Notes: generated by a model from the letters alone, not told the origin. Shown: positions 26,199-39,210, numbered from the stretch's first letter. The stretch: 64,000 bases of DNA from Phenylobacterium sp. (GCA_020402745.1 JADBYZ010000013.1:1-64000); one strand, 5' to 3'. Translations and numbers: made by a program.

Positions 26199-27448
26199 GC
26201 CATCTGGGACAGGAGCTGCAGCTCTTCCTGCGCCAGAGGCTGGCGGTCCCCACGCTGGCCCTCCTCGCCCTCCTCTCCGTCGTCAGCGTCGTCGCCGGAA
26301 TGACGGAGATCCGCCGGCAGGTTGAAACCATCGCCCGGATCCAGCCCCTGCAGGCGGCGGAAGAGGCCGTTGTGGCGGCCTGGGTGTCGCGGGACGGCGA
26401 CGCGGGAAACGCCGCCTACTACACCTTCCATGCGACCTGGGACCGGCCCTCCGCCCTCGCCTTCGCCGCCCTCGGGCAGCGCGACGTGGCGCCCTATGTG
26501 CTGCGGGTCCGCGCCCTGGCGCTCGAGAGCCAGATCCATGAAGGCGAGACCTACAATGCAGAGCTCGCCCTGCCGGGGCGTTTCGATTGGGCCTTTGTCC
26601 TGACCTTCCTCGCCCCCCTGATCCTCATCGTCCTCCTGCACGACCTGATCTCGGGAGAGCGGGAGGCCGGGAGGCTCCAGGCCCTGCAGGCGGCGGGCGG
26701 GCGGACGGGGCTCTGGACCCACCGGGCTGGCCTCAGGGCGGGCCTGGTCTTCGTCGCCGTGGCCGCACCCTTCATTGCGGGCGCCGCAATGTCCGGGGCG
26801 TCGGCCGTCGAGGTCCTGGGGGTTCTGGCTGTGGCCGGCCTCTATCTCGCCTTCTGGACCCTGGTCTGCCTGGGCGTCGGCGCCTTGGGGCGCAGCTCGG
26901 TGGCCAACGGCGCCGTCCTGGCGGCGACCTGGGTCGTCCTGACCCTGGTGCTGCCCGCCCTGGCGCACATCGCCATCAACAGCGCCAATCCGGTCCGGCA
27001 AGGGGTCGAGTTGACCCTCGCCCAGCGCGAGGCTGTCCACGCCGGCTGGGACAAGCCGAAGGACGCCACCCTCGCCGCCTTCTTCAGGGTCCACACGGAA
27101 TGGCGGGACACGCCGCCGGTGACCTCGGGATTCCACTGGAAGTGGTACTACGCCTTCCAGCACCTCGGGGACCTGAGCGTCGCCGACCCGGTCCGCGCCT
27201 ACCGGCGGGGGCTGGAGTCCCGGGACGCCTGGACCGCCCGGGTCGGTCTCGTACTGCCGGCGGCGGGGGTGCAAACCGCCCTTCACCGGATGGCGGGAAC
27301 GGACCTGGCGGCCCAGCTCGCCTACCAGGACCGGATCCGGGCCTTCCACGAGCGGCTGCGTCGGTTCTACTACCCCTACATCTTCAACGAGACGCCGTTC
27401 CGCGAAGGGGACTTTGCAAAAGCCCCCCGCTGGGCGGAAGGCGACTGA
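26195..27448 (+). CDS. ABC-2-type permease with DUF3526 domain (second)
   Basis: A 417-residue membrane protein homologous in layout to the preceding permease: TM1 at about 14-35, an extracytoplasmic loop, FLAPLILIVLLHDLISGEREAGRLQAL as the cytoplasmic-side ABC-2 motif, four or five more helices to about 265, then a long soluble part and a C-terminal PYIFNETPF. Two unlike permeases with one ATPase would form a heteromeric transporter. It ends one base before the gyrB stop on the other strand. Confidence 0.8.
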   Translation: MSHLGQELQLFLRQRLAVPTLALLALLSVVSVVAGMTEIRRQVETIARIQPLQAAEEAVVAAWVSRDGDAGNAAYYTFHATWDRPSALAFAALGQRDVAPYVLRVRALALESQIHEGETYNAELALPGRFDWAFVLTFLAPLILIVLLHDLISGEREAGRLQALQAAGGRTGLWTHRAGLRAGLVFVAVAAPFIAGAAMSGASAVEVLGVLAVAGLYLAFWTLVCLGVGALGRSSVANGAVLAATWVVLTLVLPALAHIAINSANPVRQGVELTLAQREAVHAGWDKPKDATLAAFFRVHTEWRDTPPVTSGFHWKWYYAFQHLGDLSVADPVRAYRRGLESRDAWTARVGLVLPAAGVQTALHRMAGTDLAAQLAYQDRIRAFHERLRRFYYPYIFNETPFREGDFAKAPRWAEGD

Positions 27449-31035
<3,587 letters not shown>

Positions 31036-31087
31036 GGTCCCAGTCTATAGCCGCTTCGGACCGTCGGGGTGAGGGTCGATCGGCGGG

Positions 31088-32206
31088 TCAGACCCGCAGG
31101 GGCATGAGGACGTAGCGGACGTCGGGGTCGGTGGGGTCCAGCACCAGGGCGGGGTCGTTCGGGCCGCCAAACCGGAACTCGGCCTGCTCGGCGCTGATCT
31201 GGTCCGTCACGTCCAGGAGATAGCGGGCGTTGAAGGACAGTTCGAAGGCCTCGCCGTCATAGTCGATCTCCAGCTCCTCGACGGCCTGGCCCGCCTCCAT
31301 ATTGCGGACCGTCAGGGTCAGCCGGCCCGCCTCGATCGACATCCGGACCGACCGGCTCTTTTCCGCCGAGATGGTGGCCACGCGATCGACGGCCCGGGCG
31401 AAGAGCTTGTTGTCGACCATCATGACCCGGTTGTTGTCCCGGGGGATCACCCGGGCGTAGTCCGGAAAGCTGCCGTCGATAACCTTGGAGGTCAGGGCCG
31501 CGCCGCCGAAGTCGAAGCGCACCTTCTGGGGGCTGACGGCCAGATCGACGCTCTCGCCCGCGTCATCGAGCAGGCGCCGGGCCTCACCGATGGTCTTGCG
31601 CGGCACGATGACGCCGGGCGCGCCCGCCGAACCTTCAGGCGCGGGCATTTCGGCCAGGGCCAGGCGGTGACCGTCGGTGGCGACGGCGCGCAGCCGGGGC
31701 AGGCCGCCCTCGGTGACCGTATGAAGGTAGAGGCCGTTCAGATAGTAGCGCGTCTCCTCGGTGGAGATGGCGAAACGGGTCCGGTCAATCAGGCGGATCA
31801 GATCGTTCACGTCCAGGCCCACCCGGCCGGAGAGGCCATCGGAGGACATGACCGGGAAATCGCCGGCTGGAAGGACGGGAAGGCTGAACCGGGAGCGCCC
31901 CGCCGAGACCGACAGGCGCGGGTCCTCCCCGGTCCAGGCCAGGGTGACTTCGGCGCCCTCGGGCAGCTTGCGGGCGATCTCATAGAGGGTGTGGGCCGGG
32001 GCCGTGATCTGACCGGCCTGCTCGACCCGGGCCTCGGCCTCGTCGATGATTTCCATGTCGAGATCGGTGGCCGAGAAGCTGAGTCGGCCGCGCTCGGCGG
32101 AGAGCAGCACGTTGGAGAGGATCGGGATGGTGTTCCGGCGCTCCACCGCGCTCTGGACATGACCCAGGGCTCTCAAGAGGGCGGCGCGCTCGATCGTCAG
32201 CTTCAT
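31088..32206 (-). CDS. dnaN: DNA polymerase III beta subunit (sliding clamp)
   Basis: A 372-residue clamp with three repeated domains. The start MKLTIERAALLRALGHVQSAVERRNTIPIL is the usual first helix and strand. FAISTEETRYYLNGLYLH marks the second domain, and the C-terminal PTDPDVRYVLMPLRV contains the peptide-binding pocket end. It is the processivity factor of replication. It is first in the dnaN-recF-gyrB run, with a 107-base gap to grpE on the same strand. I see no convincing promoter hexamers in that gap. Confidence 0.97.
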   Translation of the reverse strand: MKLTIERAALLRALGHVQSAVERRNTIPILSNVLLSAERGRLSFSATDLDMEIIDEAEARVEQAGQITAPAHTLYEIARKLPEGAEVTLAWTGEDPRLSVSAGRSRFSLPVLPAGDFPVMSSDGLSGRVGLDVNDLIRLIDRTRFAISTEETRYYLNGLYLHTVTEGGLPRLRAVATDGHRLALAEMPAPEGSAGAPGVIVPRKTIGEARRLLDDAGESVDLAVSPQKVRFDFGGAALTSKVIDGSFPDYARVIPRDNNRVMMVDNKLFARAVDRVATISAEKSRSVRMSIEAGRLTLTVRNMEAGQAVEELEIDYDGEAFELSFNARYLLDVTDQISAEQAEFRFGGPNDPALVLDPTDPDVRYVLMPLRV

Positions 32207-32313
32207 CAGTCGGGTCCGGTATGGGACAAGGACGGGACCGGACGGGCCGAGTCCGCCCCGGGAGGTGGATTCGCGACTTTAATCATTTGTTGCGCTTGGG
32301 GAAGGGGCGGAGA

Positions 32314-32901
32314 TCAGGCGCGGGTGTCGAGATGCGCCCCCAGCGCATCTCCGCCGGAGGCCGCCCCGCCAGAGTTGCGGGAGGCCACGACCACCATGGC
32401 CGGGCGCACCAGCCGGCCCAGCAGCTCGTAACCGGGTTGCAGGCACTGAATCACCGCGCCGGGGGCCAGGTCGGGGCTGTCCTGCTCCATCATGGCCTGG
32501 TGCAGGTGCGGATCGAACCGGTCGCCGGCCGAGGGGGTGACGGTCTTCAAGCTATTGGATTCAAAGGCGGCCAGAAGGGCCTTCTGGGTCATCTCGACAC
32601 CGACGACGAAGTTCCGCACGCCGGGGTCCTCCGCCGCCGGCGGGGTGGCGAGGGCGCGGCCCAGGGTGTCGGCCACACCCAGGAGGTCCCGGGCGAACTT
32701 CTGGATGGCGTAGGCCCGGGCGTCGTTCGTCTCGCGCTCAGCCCGCCGCCGGATATTCTCGGCGTCAGCGGCGTAGCGCAGGACCTGTTCCTTCAGCGCC
32801 GCGACCTCGGCCTCGAGGGCGGAGCGGTCATCGACCTCGCCCTCATGACCGGCCTGCGCCTCCGACGGCGTCTCTTCGGGGGACTGGGAATCCTCAGACA
32901 T
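32314..32901 (-). CDS. grpE: Nucleotide exchange factor GrpE
   Basis: A 195-residue cochaperone that releases ADP from DnaK. An acidic N-terminus precedes a long coiled coil (about residues 28-75, DRSALEAEVAALKEQVLRYA). A C-terminal beta domain follows, with GDRFDPHLHQAMMEQ and QPGYELLGRLVRPAMVVVA, the GrpE signature. It lies 69 bases downstream of hrcA on the same strand, the usual heat-shock pairing. dnaK and dnaJ are not in the window. Confidence 0.96.
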   Translation of the reverse strand: MSEDSQSPEETPSEAQAGHEGEVDDRSALEAEVAALKEQVLRYAADAENIRRRAERETNDARAYAIQKFARDLLGVADTLGRALATPPAAEDPGVRNFVVGVEMTQKALLAAFESNSLKTVTPSAGDRFDPHLHQAMMEQDSPDLAPGAVIQCLQPGYELLGRLVRPAMVVVASRNSGGAASGGDALGAHLDTRA

Positions 32902-32970
32902 CTGTCAATCAACCTCTCTGGACCGGGCCGCAGGGCCCGGGTCTTCACGCACTGGAGCAAGACCCCGACT

Positions 32971-34038
32971 TCAGACGCCGGCCATCTGCGACAGCACCCT
33001 GGCGGTATAGTCCACCAGGGGGATGACCCGGGCGTAGTTCAACCGCGTCGGACCGATCACGCCGATAGCGCCCAGCAGCTTCTTCTGGCCCGACATATAG
33101 GGCGCCGCAATGACGGCGGAACCGGAAAGCGAGAATAGCCGCGTTTCGGCGCCGATGAAGATGCGCACGCCCTGAGCCTCGCGCACCCCGTCCAGCAGGC
33201 TGATCAGCTGTTCCTTCTGCTCCAGGTCGTCGAAGAGCATGCGGACCCGCTCAAGATCCTCCAGGGTTTCCCGGTCGCCCAGGAGATTGGCCCGACCCCG
33301 GACGATGAGGGCCCGATCGCGACCCTCGCCCCCGCCCCAGACCGCCAGGCCTTCCTCCACCAGACGGGCGGCGGCGACGTCAAGCTGGCGCCGGGCGCGC
33401 TCCAGCTCCAGACGGATGTCCTGGCCGGCTTCCACCAGGGTCTTGCCGCGCATCCGGGCATTGAGGAAGTCCGCGGCCTCCTGGAGGGCCGAGGGGGTGA
33501 CGCCGGCGGCCAGCTGCATCAGCCGGTTTTCGACCACACCGTCCTCAAAGACCATGACCGCCAGGGCCTGGCCGCCGCCCAGGCTGACAAACTCCACATG
33601 CTTGACCCCCGCCTCCCGGACCGGGGCGACCACGATGCCTGCGCCCCCTGCGAGACCGGACAGCACGGCGGAGGCCTCGTTCAGCATGTCCTCGAAAGAA
33701 CGACCGCGGCCCGCCAGGCGCTGCTCGATCTCCCGGCGGTCGCTGTCGCCCACGTCGCCGACCTCCATCAGGCCGTCGACGAAGAGCCGCAGGCCGGCAT
33801 GGGTGGGCAGACGGCCGGCGCTGATGTGCGGGGCGCCCAGCAGGCCCAGCTCTGTGAGGTCCTGCATGGTGTTGCGGATGGAGGCCGGCGACAGCTGCAC
33901 GCCGCCCCGGGAAAGGGTGCGCGAACCGACCGGCTCGCCGGTCTCCAGATAGGTTTCGACGACCCGGCGAAAGATGTCGCGGGCGCGGCTGTCGAGTTCG
34001 GCGAGGGTCGGTCCCCGCGGGAGAAACTGGCCGGTCAC
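32971..34038 (-). CDS. hrcA: Heat-inducible transcription repressor HrcA
   Basis: A 355-residue repressor of class I heat-shock genes that binds CIRCE elements. The winged helix is at about residues 10-85 ([65 protein letters not shown]). The GAF-like domain ends [34 protein letters not shown] start at GTG 34038 ([15 protein letters not shown]), which fits the family N-terminus. The frame open to 34104 adds 22 unlikely residues. No CIRCE dyad is visible next to it. It is divergent from rph. Confidence 0.95.
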   Translation of the reverse strand: MTGQFLPRGPTLAELDSRARDIFRRVVETYLETGEPVGSRTLSRGGVQLSPASIRNTMQDLTELGLLGAPHISAGRLPTHAGLRLFVDGLMEVGDVGDSDRREIEQRLAGRGRSFEDMLNEASAVLSGLAGGAGIVVAPVREAGVKHVEFVSLGGGQALAVMVFEDGVVENRLMQLAAGVTPSALQEAADFLNARMRGKTLVEAGQDIRLELERARRQLDVAAARLVEEGLAVWGGGEGRDRALIVRGRANLLGDRETLEDLERVRMLFDDLEQKEQLISLLDGVREAQGVRIFIGAETRLFSLSGSAVIAAPYMSGQKKLLGAIGVIGPTRLNYARVIPLVDYTARVLSQMAGV

Positions 34039-34161
34039 GGTTGAAACATCCCTGTTTCCGGTCGGGCATGGACGCCGGCCCTGAGTTACAGGATAAGCAC
34101 CCACCCCGTCGGCGCAAGGCGCCGGGATCGCTTCAGCCCTTCACCGGAGCCCGTCCGCCCC

Positions 34162-34890
34162 ATGACCGCCAAGCGCCCCTTTGACCGCGCCGCCGACAGC
34201 CTGAGGACCGTGACCCTGGAGACAGGCGTGAACCGCTATGCGGAGGGGTCCTGCCTGGTCGCCTTTGGCCATACCCGGGTCCTGGTGACCGCCAGCGTCG
34301 AGGAGAGGGTGCCCCCCTTCCTGCGCGGCCGCGGCCAGGGCTGGGTGACGGCCGAGTATGGCATGCTGCCCCGGGCCACCCACACCCGGGGCCGGCGCGA
34401 GGCCTCGGAAGGCAAGCAATCCGGCCGGACCCAGGAGATCCAGCGCCTCATCGGCCGGTCCCTGCGGGCGGTGGTGGACATGGCGGCCCTGGGCGAGCGG
34501 CAGATTTCCCTCGACTGCGACGTGATCCAGGCCGACGGCGGCACCCGGACCGCGGCCATCACCGGCGCCTGGGTGGCCCTGCGCCAGGCGACAGACCTGC
34601 TGGTCCGCGAGGGAATGATCGCCCGTTCGCCCCTGCTCGATCAGGTGGCGGCGGTGTCCTGCGGGGTCTGTCAGGGCGTTCCCGTCCTGGACCTCGAATA
34701 CGAAGAGGATTCCAACGCCGAAGCTGATGCGAACTTCGTGCTGACCGGGGCGGGGGATATCGTGGAGATTCAGGCGACGGGCGAGAAGCGGGGGTTCACC
34801 CGGGCCGAATTCGAGGCCCTGTTTGGACTTGCAGAGAAGGGGATTTCAGAGCTCTTCGCCCTGCAGAAGGCCGCCGCCGAGACCGCCTGA
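34162..34890 (+). CDS. rph: Ribonuclease PH
   Basis: A 242-residue phosphorolytic exoribonuclease that trims the 3' ends of tRNA precursors. Motifs are [48 protein letters not shown]-type core (here [15 protein letters not shown]), and [19 protein letters not shown]. The length is normal. It begins 123 bases from the divergent hrcA. In related genomes rdgB follows directly. Here a three-gene minus-strand segment separates them. Confidence 0.97.
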   Translation: MTAKRPFDRAADSLRTVTLETGVNRYAEGSCLVAFGHTRVLVTASVEERVPPFLRGRGQGWVTAEYGMLPRATHTRGRREASEGKQSGRTQEIQRLIGRSLRAVVDMAALGERQISLDCDVIQADGGTRTAAITGAWVALRQATDLLVREGMIARSPLLDQVAAVSCGVCQGVPVLDLEYEEDSNAEADANFVLTGAGDIVEIQATGEKRGFTRAEFEALFGLAEKGISELFALQKAAAETA

Positions 34891-34917
34891 TCCGGGCGCG
34901 GGACCCACCCGAATAAG

Positions 34918-34945
34918 AAACGGGCGACCCTTTCGGGGCCGCCCG
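34918..34945. terminator. Bidirectional hairpin terminator between rph and the small minus-strand ORF
   Basis: CGGGCG-accc / gggg-CCGCCCG pair at 34921-34945 with a TTTC-type loop. On the minus strand the stem is followed by a T-rich run (TTTCTTATT), so it best serves the 51-residue ORF. On the plus strand it lies 30 bases past the rph stop. Confidence 0.6.
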
Positions 34946-35000
34946 TCTCCGGCGCCGTTCCACCGTCGGGAGAGACAGCGGCGGCCGGCGCGATCGCGGA

Positions 35001-35156
35001 TCAGAAGCGAGCGTTCAGCAGGTGCCGAAAGGCGGAGGGAGACAGCCGCCCGATCTCTTCGGCGAACGGGAGCATGAGGCCGTCGAGCAGGGCCTCCAGA
35101 CGGCGCAGCAGCCAGCCGAGACCTTGGGTATCGCGGATTTCCAGGACGTGGGCCAC
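35001..35156 (-). CDS. Small hypothetical protein, about 51 residues
   Basis: Starting at GTG 35156, six bases after a good AAGGAG ribosome site, the frame encodes VAHVLEIRDTQGLGWLLRRL followed by a leucine-rich helix (EALLDGLMLPFAEEIGRL) and ends HLLNARF. The frame is open upstream to 35258, but the site before 35156 is far better. I recognise no family. It is last in a minus-strand group after the XRE and DUF2975 genes, with an operator-like dyad before it and a terminator after. Confidence 0.5.
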   Translation of the reverse strand: MAHVLEIRDTQGLGWLLRRLEALLDGLMLPFAEEIGRLSPSAFRHLLNARF

Positions 35157-35174
35157 AGCGAACTCCTTGTGCGA

Positions 35175-35190
35175 CGCAATAATTGTTGCG
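35175..35190. promoter_or_regulatory. Near-palindrome upstream of the small ORF
   Basis: CGCAA-taattg-TTGCG, a 16-base near-palindrome, lies 18 bases before the GTG start at 35156. Its AATTGTTGC half recurs at 35248-35256, close to the XRE gene's stop codon. The two copies could be binding sites for the adjacent XRE regulator. Confidence 0.45.
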
Positions 35191-35277
35191 GTGCACATAA
35201 TTCTGTCCGCCCGGCCACGCAAGGTCCGCTGGGCCCCGGAGGGGGTCAATTGTTGCATTGCGGCGACACCCGTCGGC

Positions 35278-35481
35278 TCAGGGCTCCCAGGTCATGAGGT
35301 CGGCCGGCTGGCAGGCGAGCTCGCGGCACAGGGCGTCGAGGGTCGAGAACCTCAGGGCGCGGGCGTCCCCCGCCTTGAGGATGGCCAGGTTGGCTGCGGA
35401 GACCCCCGTCCGGTCGGACAGTTCGGCCAAAGACATCCGGCGCTCAACCAGGAGCCGGTCAAGGTGAAGCCGGACCGGCAT
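35278..35481 (-). CDS. XRE family helix-turn-helix regulator (YozG-like)
   Basis: A 67-residue protein made almost wholly of a Cro/C1-type helix-turn-helix: LLVERRMSLAELSDRTGVSAANLAILKAGDARALRFSTLDALCRELACQPADLM. Small regulators of this form are regularly encoded directly after DUF2975 membrane proteins, and here the ATG overlaps the DUF2975 stop by one base. The pair probably acts together in sensing or transcription control. The target is unknown. Confidence 0.88.
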   Translation of the reverse strand: MPVRLHLDRLLVERRMSLAELSDRTGVSAANLAILKAGDARALRFSTLDALCRELACQPADLMTWEP

Positions 35482-36020
35482 CAGATGGTCAGCTCCGCTT
35501 CGCGCCTCAGGCGGGCGCCCTCACGGAAGACCTCCGCCAGAACGATGACCACGAGGATGGAGAACCAGGCCGAAATGGAGAGTTCAGGTCCCTCAGGCGA
35601 GACCTGGGTGGGGAGAATGGCCGAAAAGGTCCAGGCGGCGTAGCGAACCAGTTCCAGCGCCGCGAGACTTCCAGCCACCACCCTCAACCGGATCACATTG
35701 TCGGGATGAAAGGGATCGCCCGCCTTGAGGGTGGCGAAAACCTCGCTCAGGCGACTCACAATCACGAGGACGCCGGCCACGAACAAGGTGACGGTCAGCA
35801 TTCTGGTCAGGGCCACAGTCCAGGCCTGGATCCGGTCCAGTCCCGCGAAGTGGACGCGATCCGCCAGGGGCATGTCCGGGTTGAAGGCCGCGAGGACCCC
35901 ATAGAGCAGGCCTGCGGCGAGAACGGTCAAAGCCACGAGGAGAAGCAGACGGACCAGGTCAAGGACCGCCTTGAGGAAGCTGGAAAGAGAACCCGGACCC
36001 AAGGCTCGCATGATCGGCAT
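35481..36020 (-). CDS. DUF2975 family membrane protein
   Basis: A 179-residue protein with four predicted transmembrane helices at about 16-46, 66-90, 108-132 and 143-165. Between helices 2 and 3 is FATLKAGDPFHPDNVIRLRVVA, the most conserved DUF2975 segment. The family pairs with a small XRE regulator in many bacteria and is of unknown function. ATG at 36020 is used; a second ATG three codons later is possible. The gene is divergent from rdgB, 104 bases apart. Confidence 0.88.
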   Translation of the reverse strand: MPIMRALGPGSLSSFLKAVLDLVRLLLLVALTVLAAGLLYGVLAAFNPDMPLADRVHFAGLDRIQAWTVALTRMLTVTLFVAGVLVIVSRLSEVFATLKAGDPFHPDNVIRLRVVAGSLAALELVRYAAWTFSAILPTQVSPEGPELSISAWFSILVVIVLAEVFREGARLRREAELTI

Positions 36021-36124
36021 CTCATCGCCCCCGGTTCCGCTTCGCCATCGTTGCCCTTATGTCGCGAAAGCCGCGGCGTTCGCGTTAAATTGTCGTAAGG
36101 GCCGAGCCGGTTGCGGAGGACAGC

Positions 36125-36724
36125 ATGGCGATCAGACTTGAGGCCGGGTCCCGGCTGGTGGTGGCGACACACAATCCCGGCAAGGCGCGGGAGCTGGCCG
36201 AGATCCTCGAAGGCCGCTACCGGATCGTCACCGCCGGGGAGCTGGGCCTGCCCGAGCCTGAGGAGACGGAGGCGACCTTCACGGGCAACGCCCTCCTGAA
36301 GGCCCGGGCGGCGGCGGCGGCCAGCGGCCTGCCGGCCCTGGCGGACGATTCCGGCCTGTCCGTTCTGGGACTGGACGGGGCGCCGGGCGTCCTGTCGGCC
36401 CGCTGGGCCGGCCCGGGCAAGGACTTCGCCCCGGCGATGGTGCGGATCGAGCGGGAGCTGGCCGGGCGCGGCGTGACGGACCGAAGGGCCTTCTTCACCT
36501 GCGCCCTGGCCCTGGCCTGGCCTGACGACCTGGCGGTGGTGGCCGAGGGCCGGATCGACGGCGACCTGGTCTTCCCGCCCCGGGGCGACCGGGGCTTTGG
36601 CTACGATCCCATCTTCCGGCCTGATGGCCACGACCTGACCTTCGGCGAGATGGACCCCGCCGCCAAGGACGCCATGAGCCACCGGGCCCGGGCGTTCGCG
36701 CGACTGAAGGCGGCGCTGGCTTGA
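36125..36724 (+). CDS. rdgB: XTP/dITP diphosphatase (RdgB/HAM1)
   Basis: A 199-residue house-cleaning enzyme that hydrolyses XTP, dITP and ITP to monophosphates. Family motifs are [17 protein letters not shown] at the start, [38 protein letters not shown], and [11 protein letters not shown] followed by SHRARAF. All active-site residues appear intact. Its stop overlaps the TTG start of hemW. Its promoter must lie in the 104 bases shared with the DUF2975 gene. Confidence 0.96.
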   Translation: MAIRLEAGSRLVVATHNPGKARELAEILEGRYRIVTAGELGLPEPEETEATFTGNALLKARAAAAASGLPALADDSGLSVLGLDGAPGVLSARWAGPGKDFAPAMVRIERELAGRGVTDRRAFFTCALALAWPDDLAVVAEGRIDGDLVFPPRGDRGFGYDPIFRPDGHDLTFGEMDPAAKDAMSHRARAFARLKAALA

Positions 36725-37878
36725 CCCCTGACCCCGACGCAGCGGGCTTCGGCGTCTACGTCCACTGGCCCTACTGCGCCCGGATCTGCCCCTATTGCGA
36801 CTTCAACGTGCACCGTGACCGGCGTCCCGGCGAGGCGGCCGAGCTGGCCCGGGCGATCGTCGACGACCTGGCCCGGCGGGCCGAGGTCACCGGACCCCGT
36901 CGGTTGGGCTCGATTTTCTTTGGCGGCGGCACGCCCTCGCTGATGCCGCCCGAGGCGGTCGCCGAGGTCATTGAGACGTGCCGGCGGCTCTGGGAGGCCG
37001 GCCCTGATCTTGAGGTGAGCCTGGAGGCGAACCCGACGGACGCCGAGGCCGGCCGGTTCGCCGCCCTGGCCGACGCGGGTGTCAACCGCCTGTCCCTGGG
37101 CCTGCAGTCCCTGGAGGACGAGGCCCTGGTCCAGCTGGGCCGCAACCACGATGCAGCGGCGGGCCGCCGGGCGACGGAGGCGGCTCTGGCGGTCTTTTCC
37201 CGCGTCTCCATCGACCTGATCTACGCCCGGCCCGGCCAGACGCCGCAGGCTTGGGCCGCAGAGCTGGAGGCCGCCCTGGCCCTCGGCGCCGGCCATGTCT
37301 CGCCCTACCAGCTGACCATCGAGCCGGGGACGGCCTTCGAGCGGGCGATGCGCCGGGGCCGACTGACGCCGCCCGACGATTCCGGCGCCGCGGACCTGTG
37401 GGAGGTGACCCAGGCGCGGCTGTCCGCCGCCGGCTTCGAGGCCTATGAGGTGTCGAACCATGCCCGCACCCTTGCTGACCGGTCCCGGCACAACCTGACC
37501 TACTGGAGGGGTGGCGACTGGCTGGGCGTCGGACCGGGGGCGCACGGTCGGCTGACCCTGGACGGGGTGCGGCGGGGCCAGGTCTGCGCCGCCCGCCCCG
37601 CCGACTACATCGCCGCCGTCGCCCGGGGCGAGGGGGAAGGGGAGATCGAGGTTCTTGAGGCGCCGGACGCGGCCGTGGAGCGGGTCCTCTCCGGCCTCCG
37701 GCTGGCCGAGGGCGTCCCCTTCCGGGTGCTGTCCGCCCTGGGCCTGTCGCCCGGACATCCCGAGGTGCGCGACCTTTCCGAAGCAGGCCTGCTGGCCGCC
37801 GACCCGGACCGGTTGAGGGTCACCGAAGAAGGCCGCCGCCTGCTCAACGCCGTTCTGGAGCGCCTGCTGGCGCGCTGA
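36721..37878 (+). CDS. hemW: Radical SAM heme chaperone HemW (HemN-like)
   Basis: A 385-residue radical SAM protein. The iron-sulfur motif CARICPYC is at about residues 18-25 in [19 protein letters not shown], followed by [34 protein letters not shown] and the C-terminal HemW part. The CxxxCxxC plus single Cys pattern and 385-residue length fit HemW, which binds and delivers heme, rather than true HemN. It starts at TTG, the only in-frame start before the motif, overlapping the rdgB stop (TTGA). Confidence 0.93.
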   Translation: MTPDPDAAGFGVYVHWPYCARICPYCDFNVHRDRRPGEAAELARAIVDDLARRAEVTGPRRLGSIFFGGGTPSLMPPEAVAEVIETCRRLWEAGPDLEVSLEANPTDAEAGRFAALADAGVNRLSLGLQSLEDEALVQLGRNHDAAAGRRATEAALAVFSRVSIDLIYARPGQTPQAWAAELEAALALGAGHVSPYQLTIEPGTAFERAMRRGRLTPPDDSGAADLWEVTQARLSAAGFEAYEVSNHARTLADRSRHNLTYWRGGDWLGVGPGAHGRLTLDGVRRGQVCAARPADYIAAVARGEGEGEIEVLEAPDAAVERVLSGLRLAEGVPFRVLSALGLSPGHPEVRDLSEAGLLAADPDRLRVTEEGRRLLNAVLERLLAR

Positions 37879-37923
37879 AACGGGCGCCTTGCATTGGCCG
37901 CATAATGCCGCGAAGGCTGGGCC

Positions 37924-38793
37924 ATGAGCCGCAGACCCCCGCCGCCGCCCCTGTCCGACGCCCCCCTGGCGCCCGGCCTCTACCTGGTGGCGACCCCCAT
38001 CGGGAACCTGAGGGACATCACCCTGAGGGCCCTGGACATCCTGTCTGCGGCGGACCTGGTCCTGGCGGAGGACACCAGGGTCACCGGCAAGCTCCTCGCC
38101 GCCTACGGCCTGTCCAAGCCCATGGCCCGCTATGACGAGCACGCCGGTGGGCGCACGGCGCCACGGGCCCTGGCCCTGCTGGAACAGGGCGGTCGGGTGG
38201 CCCTGGCCTCCGACGCCGGTACGCCCCTGGTCTCGGACCCGGGTTTTCCCCTGGTGCGGGAGGCCATCGCCCGGGGCCTGCCCATCTTCGCCGCGCCGGG
38301 TCCCTCGGCGGCCATTGCGGCCCTGACCGTCTCGGGCCTGCCCGCCGAGCGCTTCCTCTTCGCCGGCTTCCTGTCGCCGAAGTCCGCCGCCCGCCGGCGG
38401 GAGCTGGCCGAGCTGGCGGGGGTCCGCGCCAGCCTCATCCTGTTCGAGGGCGGCAGCCGGCTGAAGGCGAGCCTGACCGACATGGCCGAGGTGTTGGGCC
38501 CCCGCCCCGCCGCCGTCGCGCGCGAACTGACCAAGCTGCACGAGACCCTGGTGCGCGGGCCCCTCGACGTCCTGGCCGCCGACCCGGCCCTGGACCATCC
38601 CCTGGGCGAGGTGGTGATCGTGGTGGCGCCGGGCCGGGAGGAAGCCGCCACGGCGGACGACGCCGACGCGGCCCTGATCGAGGCCCTGACGCGCCTTTCG
38701 CCCGGCGAGGCGGCTTCGGAGGTCGCCCGGGCCCTGGGCCTGCCGAGGCGGGACCTCTACCGCCGGGCCCTGGCCCTGAAGGGCGCCGGATGA
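37924..38793 (+). CDS. rsmI: 16S rRNA (cytidine1402-2'-O)-methyltransferase RsmI
   Basis: A 289-residue tetrapyrrole-methylase-fold enzyme that methylates C1402 in the ribosomal P site. GLYLVATPIGNLRDITLRALDIL opens the family; AEDTRVTGKLL, SDAGTPLVSDPG and AAPGPSAAIAALTVSGLP follow. The C-terminal helical part ends ALGLPRRDLYRRAL. Stop and next start overlap (ATGA), which couples it to yraN, the common arrangement. Confidence 0.96.
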   Translation: MSRRPPPPPLSDAPLAPGLYLVATPIGNLRDITLRALDILSAADLVLAEDTRVTGKLLAAYGLSKPMARYDEHAGGRTAPRALALLEQGGRVALASDAGTPLVSDPGFPLVREAIARGLPIFAAPGPSAAIAALTVSGLPAERFLFAGFLSPKSAARRRELAELAGVRASLILFEGGSRLKASLTDMAEVLGPRPAAVARELTKLHETLVRGPLDVLAADPALDHPLGEVVIVVAPGREEAATADDADAALIEALTRLSPGEAASEVARALGLPRRDLYRRALALKGAG

Positions 38794-39176
38794 AGGCCGG
38801 GGCGCGGCCCTGGCGGCGCCGGCTGGGCGCCCGGGCGCGGACCGGCGGACGCCGCGCCGAATGGGTCGCCCTCGTCTGGCTGATGCTCAAGGGCTGGCGG
38901 ATCCTGGGCTTCCGGCTGAAGACCCCCCAGGCCGAGATCGACATCCTGGCCCTGCGCGGGCCGGTCCTGGCGGTGGTGGAGGTCAAGTCCCGGGCCAGCC
39001 TGGAGGCGGCCCTCGAGGCCGTCGGCCCGGACCAGAGGGAGAGGCTGAGGCGGGCGGGGCGGACCCTGGCCGCCCGGCGGCCGGACCTCGCCGGCCGCAC
39101 CGTGCGACTGGACCTGGTGGCCCTCGCCCCCGGCCGACGACCCCGCCACCTGGCCGACGCCTGGGCGGGCCTTTGA
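38790..39176 (+). CDS. YraN family protein (UPF0102, endonuclease-like fold)
   Basis: A 128-residue protein with a restriction-endonuclease-like core: [25 protein letters not shown], then [21 protein letters not shown] with the E-x-D...ExK metal-site pattern, and a closing VRLDLVAL. The biochemical role of YraN is not settled; recombination or DNA processing is suspected. The stop codon lies in the first unit of a short tandem repeat. Confidence 0.9.
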   Translation: MKAGARPWRRRLGARARTGGRRAEWVALVWLMLKGWRILGFRLKTPQAEIDILALRGPVLAVVEVKSRASLEAALEAVGPDQRERLRRAGRTLAARRPDLAGRTVRLDLVALAPGRRPRHLADAWAGL

Positions 39177-39210
39177 CGGCCGGGGCTTTGACGGGCGGGG
39201 CTTTGACGCG
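39171..39210 (+). repeat. 15-bp tandem repeat between yraN and gshB
   Basis: Units CTTTGACGGCCGGGG (39171-39185), CTTTGACGGGCGGGG (39186-39200) and a partial CTTTGACGCG (39201-39210). The first unit contains the yraN stop codon. Each unit carries a TTGACG hexamer, so the array offers three -35-like elements at 15-base spacing upstream of gshB. Confidence 0.7.

Noticed and set aside
34039-34161. CIRCE element by hrcA
   Set aside because: No TTAGCACTC/GAGTGCTAA dyad is present; the AAGCAC near 34095 is a chance half-match.
36085-36099. CtrA site (TTAA-N7-TTAA) upstream of rdgB
   Set aside because: Only the first half matches; the second half is TAAG, two mismatches.
36601-38598. A 665-residue minus-strand open frame opposite hemW and rsmI
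   Set aside because: Same antisense artefact; both plus-strand genes have complete family motifs.
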